Positions 10,834-21,400 of a stretch of 64,000 bases of DNA are shown one piece after another; the first letter of the stretch is position 1; the number at the start of each line of letters is the position of its first letter. The DNA comes from Cladorhizidae sp. MBARI D1340-BT2 (taxonomy: Eukaryota > Porifera > Demospongiae > Poecilosclerida > Cladorhizidae). The notes beneath the pieces are model-generated. The model saw only the letters and a program-made list of their open reading frames with translations. It was not told where the DNA came from and made no database searches. Position numbers and translations under genes: made by a program. The stretch lies in the NCBI GenBank assembly GCA_028752905.1, contig JAQNBH010000014.1:30714276-30778275 (forward strand), read 5' to 3'.

Positions 10834-12745
10834 GCATAGACATTTTATTAGATACTGGTGCAGGGCAGACAGTGGTGAGGTCGAGCTTGGTACCCAAGGA
10901 GTGCTACACCGGCAGGTCCAAGGCAGCGAGAGACTACCAGGGAACAGCACGAACTCACCACTTGGCACGGATCAACATCACTGTAGGAGGCCGCAGGTGC
11001 TGGTGGCAGACGAACTGACACATGAAGTGTTGCTTGGCACAGACATGCCTGGACTGTGGGATTTGGGTAAGCAGTTGTTGAATAATGAGTTGGTCAATTT
11101 GGTGTCTACTCGTTCTCAGACTAGAGCAGGAGGGATTACTGAACTGCAGGCTGATGGTCGGGAGAGTGAGGCTGAGGAGAGCACTGAGGAGGATGACAGC
11201 AATGATGAGGAATCATGGGAAGGAATCTCCGATGATGGGCCAGACCCTACCACAACCGACGAGACATCTGATGAAGAGCCAGAGAAGAGAAGTATGACAA
11301 AGTCCCAGAAGAGGCAGGCCAATGTAGCATTCATAGAGGGGCAGAAGGGCCATCCACTAGATGTCGATGCCAAGGAACTCCAACGAGAGCAAGGGCATGA
11401 TCCGACGCTTAAACGCATGTGGGTGAAGGCACAGAGTGATGACAACACTGAGTTTCTGGTGGAGGATGAATTGCTGTGGAGGAAAACCACAGACCGCCTG
11501 GGTGACGAGGCAACACAATTGTGCCTACCTAAAAGGTATAGGTCCATGGTACTGGCTCTAGCTCACCGACCAGGCCATCCAGGACGAGATAGAACTGCAC
11601 AGAGAATACTTGATGAATTCTTCTGGCCCCAAATTCATGATGATGTGAGGTGGTTATGCAAGGCGTGTCCAGAGTGTCAGAGAGCTGGCGGAAAGGTTTC
11701 ACCTGCACCATTACAACCAATGCCCATCATCGGGCAACCATTCTCCCGAATAGCGATGGATTTGACAGGGCCACTCCCGACAACACTAGATGGCAACCGT
11801 TTTGTGCTAGTAGTGGTAGATTATGCCACTAGATGGCCTGAGGCATTTGCACTACGGACAACAGAAAGTTCAATTATTGCAGAGAAGCTAACGCAAATGT
11901 TTACATGGACTGGTGTGCCAGACGAGATTCTGACGGACTGCGGCACAAACTTTGTCAGCAAGCTGCTGAAAGAGTTGTATACCTTCTTGGGGGTGAAGGC
12001 GATCAAAACCACTCCTTACCACCCAGCCACAGACGGGATGGTTGAACGATTCAACTCTACATTAAAGGCAATGGTGAGGAAGGTACTCAAGCAGTGGCGA
12101 GGGAGATGGGATCATGCCCTACCACACCTGTTAGGTGAGTACAGGAGGACGCCCAACCAAACGACTGGCTTCACTCCATCAGAGTTGTTATTTGGACGAC
12201 AGATCAAGGGCCCACTGCAATCATTGCGATACAGATGGACGGCCAAGGAAACAACACCAATGGAAGTTGCGAAGTATGTCACTACCATTCAACAGAGATT
12301 GGAGATGATCAAAGACTGTTCAAGAGATCGGGAGGAGAAAGAGAAGAAGAGGTACAAGGGACAGTTTGATAAGAAGGCGAAGGAACGAAGTTTCGAAGCT
12401 GGGGAACTGGTTATGGTCAGGACGCCAGGGATGGGACCCAAGCTAGATCCCAAATGGGATGGACCATTCATGGTCGAGAACCGAACAGGAGACACCACTT
12501 ACGAATTGTCAATACCAAACAGACCAAGGAAATTGTTGAAAAGGCACATTAACCTGCTTAAGGAATACACCTCCCCAACAGCTAGTTATCTGACGGTGGA
12601 GCTGGATGAGGACTTCGGACCAAAAGAAAAAGAAGTTAAGGATGGCAGTCCTGCCATAAATCCAAAGCTGACAGCCGAGCAGAAAGGTGTGATGACTGAG
12701 CTACTGAGAAGGCACAAGGACCTCATGAAAGCAGAGCCAGACTGA
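10834..12745 (+). pseudogene. Protease-integrase part of Gmr1-like element
   Basis: The frame resumes after the nested insertion with an aspartic protease motif (ILLDTGAGQTVV), then shifts frame near 10990 into the frame that carries VADELTHEVLLGTDM. Downstream are an acidic linker (about 11160-11290), the integrase HHCC finger (LAHRPGHPGRDR, then CKACPEC), and an integrase core with D in AMDLTGPLP, D in LTDCGTNF and E in DGMVERFNST. The frame ends at a TGA at 12743-12745. Integrase lies before reverse transcriptase, the Gmr1 order. Confidence 0.85.
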
Positions 12746-14063
12746 CAAAGCAGAGTCCTCTGGTCATACATACCACGACCCCATATCCCATTCACCAACC
12801 TCCGTACAGGCTGGAAGCCGGAAGATGGCGCAGATGAATGGAACTCGAGATCATTCGCCCATCACAATCCCCATGGGCATCCCCAGCAATTCTTGTGGCA
12901 AAGAAGGATGGGTCCAAACGACTATGCATTGATTATCGACGGTTGAATGAGGTAACTACTCCAGACCCATTCCCCCTTCCACACATCAATGACCTAATTG
13001 ATAAGTTAGGAGCGGCCCAGTACATATCTACTCTCGACCTCGCCAAGGGTTATCATCAGGTGCTGGTTGATGAGGCATCAATTCCCAAGACGGCTTTCGT
13101 GACACCAACAGGAAAGTGGGAGTACCTGAGAATGCCTTTCGGATTAAAAAATGCACCATCAAACTTCCAAAGGCTCATGAACACCGTTATGGCAGATATG
13201 GCTTCCTTCGCGGCAGCCTACATAGATGACATCGTCGTCTACAGTAGAACATTTGGTGAGCATGTTGACCACTTGGAAAGGGTGTTTCTTCGACTGGAGG
13301 AGAAGGGATTACGGGTGAAACCGACAAAATGTGTGCTGGCAGAACCAAGCTGCCAGTTCTTGGGACACCGTGTTGGCAATGGCGAAGTACGCCCACTCCG
13401 AGCTAAGGTGGAAGTCCTACTCCAGTATCTCAGGCCAAGACGCAAGAAAGATATGCGAGCATTTCTTGGCCTGGCGAATTACTACAGACGATTCATACCT
13501 GCATTTGGTAGCATTGCTATTCCTTTGACGGATGCCACACGCAAGATGCCCTCAGATGTGGTGCAGTGGACTCCAGCGATGGACATGGCATTCAATGAAC
13601 TCAAGACAACGTTGACGAAGGACCCAGTCTTGACGAGCCCAGATGAATCAAAAATGTTTATTCTGCATACAGATGCCTCAGGAGTAGGCATTGGAGCTGT
13701 GTTAAGCCAGGAGGATGCTGACGGAAGCGACCGTCCTGTGGCTTATTACTCACGTAGATTGAAGTCTGCCGAGACTCGTTGAACAGGAGTGCTTGGCTGT
13801 GGTGGCGGCGATAAGACATTTCAGAGTCTATCTATCTGGTGCAAGATTTAGGGTGATCACAGACCATAGAAGTTTGTCCTACCTATCACGGATGCGAGAT
13901 GAGTCCGGACGACTGACGCGGTGGGCACTGGCACTCCAGCCCTTCCTGTTTACTACAGAGCACAGATCTGGAGCCAGACATCAAAATGCAGATGGGTTGT
14001 CGCGACAATCATGGGGAGCTGACGAGATCACCCAGGGCCTTGCGGCCGAAAGGGAAGGAAGGG
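12746..14063 (+). pseudogene. RT-RNase H part of Gmr1-like element
   Basis: Reverse transcriptase: PSQSPWASPAILVAKKDGSK, RLCIDYRRLNEVTTPDPFPL, TLDLAKGYHQV, active site AAYIDDIVVYS at about 13215-13247. RNase H follows (LHTDASGVGIGAVL, then VITDHRSLSYLSR). An in-frame TGA just before MELEIIRPS (near 12836) and a small deletion at about 13780 after SRRLKSAETR break the frame. The end runs to the purine-rich tract GGCCGAAAGGGAAGGAAGGG (14043-14062) that primes plus-strand synthesis. Confidence 0.85.
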
Positions 14064-14064
14064 A

Positions 14065-14457
14065 TGTCGCAGGACGACATTAAAACGAGACTGTTCCCAA
14101 TGCATAACTATGGATGTGGAGTGAACCTGTAGTGAGTAACTAATATGAATTGGAAGTGTTGATAATGTGGTCTGTGGCTTAGTGTGTTTGTGTGTTATGT
14201 GTTTATGTTGGGCAAGTGTCATAGGTCGATGATGAGTGTAAGATTACCATGTATGGGCAGAAACCAGAAGGGCTCCAGCCTAGTTAAGGGAGGAGTTGTT
14301 ACTGCCCTCCCTTGTACTGTATTGAATTATTAAGGTTTCTCTACTTAACCTTGCTAGCCTAGTGTATAGCTTAATTAAAGGTAGAGTGGTGGCAGCATAC
14401 CAACACTTAGTTACTGGCTCAGAGTCTGTGGGTAATATCAGATTTGGTCCTGTCACA
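14065..14457 (+). repeat. 3' LTR of Gmr1-like element
   Basis: Starts TGTCGCAGGACG and ends TCCTGTCACA, with target duplication GTAGA at 14458-14462. Confidence 0.9.
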
Positions 14458-14689
14458 GTAGATTCTGCAAACTTCGGTATGGACTTGATATATAGCTCAA
14501 AAGATAGGTCTCTCAGTGTGCTCTCTTTTGATACTAAAATATATTTCATAGGTATAACTATAGGCAAGTTACTAGACCCTAAAGTGGAGGGACCTCTGAA
14601 TGCTCCAACTGGCGGCAAAAACCACTCTGGGTTGTGAAGTGCAATTTTTTTTTAAATGGTACGAGTGGCTAGTGCATTCAATGACCATG

Positions 14690-14815
14690 AATAGGCTATT
14701 ATGAATAGGCCTTCAGACACGAGGGTGGAAAATTGAGGGCGTTGACAATCAACGCCTTCAATTTTGCACCCACGTGTCTGACCAGGCAATACATTTTTAA
14801 AGCCTATTCAAAACG
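14690..14815. mobile_element. Hairpin MITE inside the fold-back left arm
   Basis: A near-perfect inverted repeat around GAGGGCGTTG-ACAAT-CAACGCCTTC, extending outward to CAGACACG / CGTGTCTG and GAATAGGC / GCCTATTC. The right arm of the fold-back element lacks this segment, so it is a later insertion of a small non-coding element. Confidence 0.6.
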
Positions 14816-15846
14816 CTTCCTCTAGAGGGATTGACTTGATGTGAGGTATGGGGTTGTGGTTTACACGAAAAGGTGTGGTTCCAGTCATGTGATATTTCCG
14901 GGGGTAAACTTCTGGTCAGGCGTGGGGTTGTTATCGGTGGTGCTAGAAACTGCTATATACTAGGAATGGATACTGCTTGCTAAAAAGCTGTGATGGACTG
15001 TAGCTATGCTGCTCTATCGTGTGCAGTGATTGCTTGCTAAAAAGCTGTGATGGACTGTAGCTATGCTGCTCTATCGTGTGCAGTGATAGTATAAACATTG
15101 TTGGACACAATAGCTTGCTAATGCTGAAGACTGTATCACCTCCAAAAGCCCTTGAAAGTTTTGTTCCCACCCTAGCCCTAGCCCTATATTCAAGTGCCAG
15201 TCCCATGAGATTCATAAAAACCCTCTGCCATCATCTAGTCCTGTGTTTCCATGATATCAAGCTGGAGTTGCTGGATTGTCAGTGAGAGCCTGAGGGCTTT
15301 TGGAGGTGATACAGTCTTCAGCATTAGCAAGCTATTGTGTCAAAGCAGCAATGTTTATACACTATCACTGACATTATAGAGCAGCATAGCTACAGTCCAT
15401 CACAGCTTTTTAGCAAGCAGTATCCATTCCAAGTAGCAGTTTCTAGCACCACCGACCACGCCTGACCAGAACTTCCCCCCCAGAAATATCACATGACTGG
15501 AACCACACCTTTTCATGTAAACCACACACCCGTACCTTAGATCGAGTGAATTTAGTGAATCCCCTTCCTCTAGCCACTCGTTCCATTTTCTATTTTTTTG
15601 GCACTTCGCAACCCAGTGGTTTTTGCCGCCAGTCAGGTTTTTGAGGTCCCTCCTCCGCTTTAGGGTCTAGTAACTTGCCTATAGTTATACCTATGAAACA
15701 TATTTAGTATCAAAAGAGAGCACACAGAGAGACCTTATCTTTTGAGCTATATATCAAGTCCATACCATGAAGTTTGCAGAATCTACGGAGCTCTAAATTT
15801 CTTCCCACAAGTTTTAAAAAAAAGTAAAAAATACAATCGTCACCCC

Positions 15847-16191
15847 TTAATTAACAGCACAATATATATGATTTTCGATGTTGGCTACCTCGATCAGGAA
15901 CCCCCCCCCCCCCCCCTCCCTCCAATATTCCTGGATCCGCCCCTGAAATTTATGGGTTGGCTAATTAAACATACCAGAATCGTCCAAAAAAGCTTCATCC
16001 CCTTCCAAATGGCGGAATCACCAAAAAAAATCTTTGCTGGCAGATGAGCACGGTAAAAGCAGGTTCCAGCGGTCTCAGAAGTAGTGAATGGCGTAAGGAA
16101 ACGCAACTGACAAAACCACAGGAAGAAGTAGCTAATTGGCTGGAGTGTGTATAAAAATTAAAATTCCCCAATTTAATTAACCGTTCAACTG
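15847..16191. other. No gene; C-run and hAT-like end
   Basis: Contains a C-run (15899-15917) followed by CTGGATCCGCCCCTG (15931-15945). This resembles the inverse of a hAT-type terminus (CAGGGGCGGATCCAG), but I see no partner end or duplication nearby. Nothing else is supported. Confidence 0.4.
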
Positions 16192-17040
16192 TTAAGGGGG
16201 TTGTAACCCATTATTTTTTTGACAAAAAGAGGTTTTTGTGTTTTGTTGTTTATATAATTGCACAACATCTGTACAAGCTGTCTTTCAAATATGAAGCAAT
16301 TTGGATGATCCATTGTTGAGTTATGGTGGATTTTATCTTCAGGAGTAAGACCCGTGAGGGAGGAGACATCAAAGGGAATTTTTTTTTATCAACTTTCTAA
16401 TGCCATAACTTTACCCCCCTTACTTCTATACAGTTATTTTTGTTATCAAAGTGTTGCTTCTTCTGTGTGCTTTAAAATGATATGTTGAATGACTCTATAG
16501 GACCAGTATCTTAGAAGATACATGCAGAAACAGAAGTCGGACTCCATCGTGAACTTGACGTAAATGGGAGGGCGACTATAGTCGCCCGCTCCTTGCTAAA
16601 TTGTTGGATCTCGGCGCTAGTCCGCAATCATGGTTTTTTTGTGCGGTGATCGGCAGCCGTTTCTTACGTTCACTTGCCATTCTAAGCTTCTTACTTGCTT
16701 TTGCAGCGCTGACTATTCCAGCTCACAAATTCTTTCTTTTCGAATCTTGCTCACCTCGCCTGACCCTGAACTCTCAACTGTTTGCAAGCTCTGCGCAGTT
16801 CTAGTTGCTGAACTCTACCTTCTTTCCTTGATCTCACAACTCCACCCTCCAAATTTACCCACTAGCTCCTCCCTGAAGAATTTCATTATTTGCTTTCCTA
16901 TCAAGTTCATGGATGAACTAGATAGTGATATATATGAGGGAAGGAGACTTTGATGGTTACCTTGAAGGAAAGTTATTTACTACAGCAAGAGCAATAAAAT
17001 ACAACAATATAAATAACCAATAAATATTCTATTTATTATA

Positions 17041-18067
17041 GATGTTGGAGATGAAGGTGCTGATAATGAATGTGAAGAGGGCGAGATTCCAGGTGAAGAG
17101 GGCGAGGTTCCAGGTGAAGAGGGCGAGGTTCCAGGTGAAGAGGGCAAGGTTCCAGGTGAAGAGGGCAAGGTTCCAGGTGAAAAGTGCGAGGTTCCAGGCG
17201 AAGAGGTTGAGATATGAGATGAAGAGTGCAAGGTACAAGGTGGGGCATGAGGTTGAACGAGATGGGTGGGATGATGTTAGTTTGCATGGTGAGGATGGAG
17301 CAGGTGGTTATGACGTAGACGAGGAAGGCGATGCAAGTGGCATGGTGGTATCTTCTGTTCTTCTGTTGGTGGGCCTAATAAGGTGTGGTCGAGCCTCTGG
17401 ATGCTTTCGAGCAATTATTCACGTCAATGTCATCAAGGATATCTGGTGTGAAACGAACCGGTATGGGAAACAGTACTTGACAAGTCACCAGCAGCACCTT
17501 GACGAACACCCACGAGCAAGAGAGCATGACTTCATCCGCCACCTGTTCACGCTGGAAAAAATGTATAGGTAAATGACATAAGCCAACATATGCTAGTAAG
17601 CCTACAATAAAATATTAATTAGCAATTGCTACACACATCTAACCTTGACACTCTCACACTCTATATTTGCATAAATACATGATGGTGCAAATATTGACCC
17701 ACAAAGCTTTCATCTTATATCAAACCTATGCAACACACATTACATGCAACCTCATATTACATGCAACACACACATTACAGGCAGCATTTATATTTTGCCA
17801 CCAATGACAGGACACATAATTATACTTTACTATACAGATTCATCGTAATGGTGATTTTAATGGGAGTGCTGGATTATCCCACTCTCCAGAGCTACTGGAG
17901 CAGAAGTTGGCCATTTCATATCCCTACATTCTCTGCCATAATGTCAAGAGATAGGTTTTTGTTGTTGCTCAATTTTTTACACTTGACCAACAATGAGAAT
18001 CAAGTAGGACGAGGTCAACCAGGACATGATAAGCTATTCAAGATCCGGACATATATGACAGCACTGG
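17041..18067 (+). pseudogene. piggyBac transposase, N-terminal and catalytic-start part
   Basis: A GT-AG-like acceptor (TTTATTATAG) precedes an acidic region made of a 7-residue repeat (GEEGEVP), encoded by a 21-bp minisatellite at 17079-17205. Further on, with frame changes, come the piggyBac-type blocks IHVNVIKDIWCETNRYGKQY and FIVMVILMGVLDYPTLQSYW, then IMSRDRFLLLLNFLHL (17875-17990), which are the DDE_Tnp_1_7 family signatures. A stop near 17214 and several frame changes show decay. The gene breaks off at the LTR insertion at 18068. Confidence 0.75.
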
Positions 18068-18414
18068 TGTTGGGCCCTAAACCACTCTTCTTAGGCTCAA
18101 CTGGTATGCTGCCACCAGAGTTATACAGTTTCCTCTACTGTTCCCAAATAACTCAGATCACTTGTTATTGAATAAGGATAAATGTAAGAACTGCAATACA
18201 TGAGGTCAGGGCTGGCTTTTATACAATAACCAGTCACCTGACCATGACATCATATGCTCATATGTGGGGTGATGTGGTGATACAAGAACAATGGTAATTC
18301 ACCACATGCATATGGATGTGTGGGTGACCTTATCTAATCTTAGTCAGATACTGTTTAAGCAGGCAATTGCCTGCTTATGTGAGGGCCATCCTTCTTCAGA
18401 AGGTGAGTCCGACA
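18068..18414 (-). repeat. 3' LTR (in element orientation) of 18-23 kb element
   Basis: TGTTGGGCCC to GAGTCCGACA. It contains an extra GCTCATAT relative to the other LTR. The pol stop codon falls 16-19 bases inside it. Confidence 0.9.
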
Positions 18415-21400
18415 TCCCCCCCGGACTGGTCCGAAGCCGTCCCTGGCTGAGTTAATGTGGAGATGTCTGGCCATGCCTGTCTGGACATCCCATCCGCATT
18501 CAAGTTCTCCTTACCCGGACGATAATGCACCTTGTAGTTGAATCCTTGCAGGCGGAGAGCCCACCTGGTCAATCGTTTGTTGGACAGATGAGCAGTGTTC
18601 AGATACTCCAACGCTTTGTGGTCTGTCTGCAGCAAGAAGAACCGACCATCCAGGTAGATCTCAAAATGCTTGATGGACTCGACCACTGCCAAGCATTCCA
18701 ACTCAGTAGCAGCATAACGTGTTTCTGCGGACTTGAGCTGGCGACTATAGAATGCTATAGGCAGCTCCTTCTCATCCCTGACCACACTGAGGCATCCACC
18801 TATCCCCAACAGAGAGGCATCAGTCTGCAGAACCAGTTTGTCCTCTGGCCTGGGCAAATGCAACCTGCAGGTCTCTCCCAGCACAGACTTCAAATGTGTA
18901 AAGCATCTGTCTTGCTCTTCAGTCCACTGTATCTTGGTGGGGGCCTCCAGTTTGGTCGCTTCATTCAGTGGTTTGGAGTATTCTGCGTATCGTTCGATGA
19001 ATTTTCTGTAATATCCGGCCAACCCGAGGAAAGACTTCTTGTTGATTGGCCGGATGTATTGCAAGAGAGCTTGCACCTTGATATCAGGTATTCCCACCTG
19101 TCCATTTCCAACAATTTGGCCAAGATGAACCAACTCACTCTGAGCCCACTGACATTTGCTCATCTTTACAGTCAGCCCAGCTTTCTTTAAACGTCCCAGT
19201 ATATCTCGGACGTGGCAGAGATGGTCCTCCCAGCTGTATGAGAAAATTAAAATGTCATCTATGTAGGGGAGTGCAAATTCGTCTGCCCCTTCCAGAACCA
19301 CATCCATAATCCTCTGGAATGTGGCAGGGGCGTTCTTCAGCCCGAAAGGCATCCTGGTGAATTCGTATTTTCCCAGTGGAGTAACAATGGCTGTTTTCTG
19401 CCTGTCTCCCTCCTCCATTTCCACCTGGTAAAACCCTTTGCTTAGGTCCAGCTTGCTGAGGTGAGTGGCTTCTCCCACCTTGGAAATGAGCTGATCAATT
19501 ACTGGCATGTAGTAGGGATCAGGCTGAGTAATGGCATTCACCTTCCTGTAATCAATGCACAGGCGCACTGATCCATCCAGCTTCTGGACCGGAACGATGG
19601 GAGATGACCATGGGCTCACAGACGGTACCAGAATGCCCTTCAGGATGAGGGTCCGCAATTCGGTCTTTACACCCTCCAGCTTGGCTGCGGAAATTGCATA
19701 AGGGACGGACCGGATGGATTGTGCATCTCCAGTGTTGATGGCATGCTTGCAAATATGAGCGAGTCCAGGTTCATCAGAACAGACTCCCTCTTGCTCTGCG
19801 CAGGCCGTCTTCATCTCGGCCTGCTGTGAAGGTGTCATCTGGTCTCCTTTCAGGGTCGGGATAGTGTTTATCTCATCCATGGTCTGCTGGGCCACAACCA
19901 CAACTCGCAGGATGGCTGCCTCTGGGTAAGTGTACGTCTTTACATGGTTGACATGTACCACCTTGTGTTTCTTGTGACCCGGAGTGCCTATTTGCAGATT
20001 GACAGAGTTGGGAATACTGATGATTTCGTAGGGTCCCGTCCAGGCGGCTTCAAGTTTACCAAACAGCCCGGGTGACCTCAGCAGGACCATTTCTCCCACC
20101 TGGAAAGTTCTGGCCATGGTGTTCCAGTCATGGTAAATTTTTGCTTTGGCTTGAGATTGTTTTCCGGTCCGGAAGCTGACCTCTCTGACTGCCTCCATAC
20201 GTTTATCCAGCTGGTCCATGAACTGGGTGACGTTGACACCTGGTTCTGGATCCGTGCAGGCGTCCAGCAGCAGGTCCACCGGGGTCCTCATGTTTCTACC
20301 GTACAGGAACTCAAATGGGGAGACTCCAGTGGATCGGTTAGGAACGGATCGTATGGCAAATAAGCACAGTTTGACTTGCTGGACCCAGTTCCACTCTTGG
20401 TCAATCAGCTTCTTGATCATGGGCACCAGGGTACCATGAAACCGCTCCACGACTCCATTGGCCTCCGGATGGTAAGCCGAGGTCTGGATCTTGTGGATGT
20501 GGAGTCTGTCACATAGCTGCTGCATGACCTTTCCTGTAAGCTGCTTGCCTTGGTCAGATAGCATCTCCCTGGGAGGACCATGTCTGCTAAAAACCTCCAG
20601 GAGTCCCTCTGCCACTTCTGCCGCTGTAGCTGTTTTCAGGGGGATGGCTTCTGGGTACCTGGACGCCAGGTCAATAACGGTCAACAAGTACTGGTAGCCA
20701 CCCTTGGCTTTCTTGAAGGGACCCACCAGGTCGATTGCGATCTTCTCGAAAGGTACTGACACTATAGGAACTTCAACCATGGGTGCCCTCAGAGGCCTGT
20801 CTTTTCTGTTCCTTTGACATGTGGTGCACTGCTTGCACCATCTAGTCACGTCAGTCTGTTGACCAGGCCAGGCAACTCTAGTCCTCAGGATGGCCTTTAC
20901 CTTCTTGGGCCCGAGATGGCCATGCCAGTCATGAGCCGCCTTGAAGAAGGTTGCCCTGAGGGCTTCTGGTACCACCAGCAGCTGAAGCTCCTCCCCCAGG
21001 ATGTCGTGGGTGTTCATGTACAGGAGGGACTGTTTCCACTTTAGGCAGTCACCTGGGTTTTCCGCCCTCTTCCTCCAGTTGGTAAGGGTGGAATCCTCCA
21101 GAACTGCCTTAGCGAACTCCTCCCTGGAGACTCCCCCTGGGCTTGCTACAGGGCATTCCAGGACGTCAGAGCTTTGATGTTGTTGCAAGAAATCCGATGT
21201 AATGTCCACTCCACCCTCTGACACTTCAGCTGGATCTCTGACGGGCAAGGCATCCCGGGCTTCCGTCTCCCGGTCCTTCTGTTCCTGCTGCTCGGTTGCA
21301 GTTTTCTGGGCCCTGGTGAGGAGCACTTGTCTCGTCTGGGGGACTAAAAGTTCCGGTACGGTTGCCAACTGCATCATCATAGGGTCGGATGTTGGGAGAC

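Larger units (their letters stand above)
4920..14457 (+). mobile_element. Decayed Gmr1-like Ty3/Gypsy LTR retrotransposon
   Basis: LTRs 4920-5316 and 14065-14457 are flanked by the 5-bp duplication GTAGA (4915-4919 and 14458-14462). The coding order is gag, protease, integrase, reverse transcriptase, RNase H: integrase precedes RT, as described for the Gmr1 group of Ty3/Gypsy elements. The LTRs differ at roughly half a dozen places including short indels, and the coding part holds several frameshifts and stops, so it is not autonomous. A second LTR element (6569-10829) is inserted at the gag-protease junction. Confidence 0.9.
4854..15846. mobile_element. Fold-back (long inverted repeat) element, split by LTR insertions
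   Basis: The outer arms are 4854-4919 plus 14458 to about 15130, and 15293-15846 in inverted orientation. Matching landmarks: the TTTAGAGCTC..GTAGATTCTGCAAACTTC block at the left reappears inverted at 15770-15805; the AAAGCTGTGATGGACTGTAG block near 15040 reappears inverted near 15395; the GAAGACTGTATCACCTCCAA block at 15125 reappears inverted at 15293-15325. The ends are GGGG-like and the right end abuts TTAA (15847-15850), which suggests a piggyBac-like TTAA target. No protein is encoded. The 4920-14457 LTR element sits in the left arm. Confidence 0.7.

Noticed and set aside
15931..15945. hAT-type terminus CTGGATCCGCCCCTG
   Set aside because: No matching inverted end or 8-bp duplication found, so no element can be delimited.
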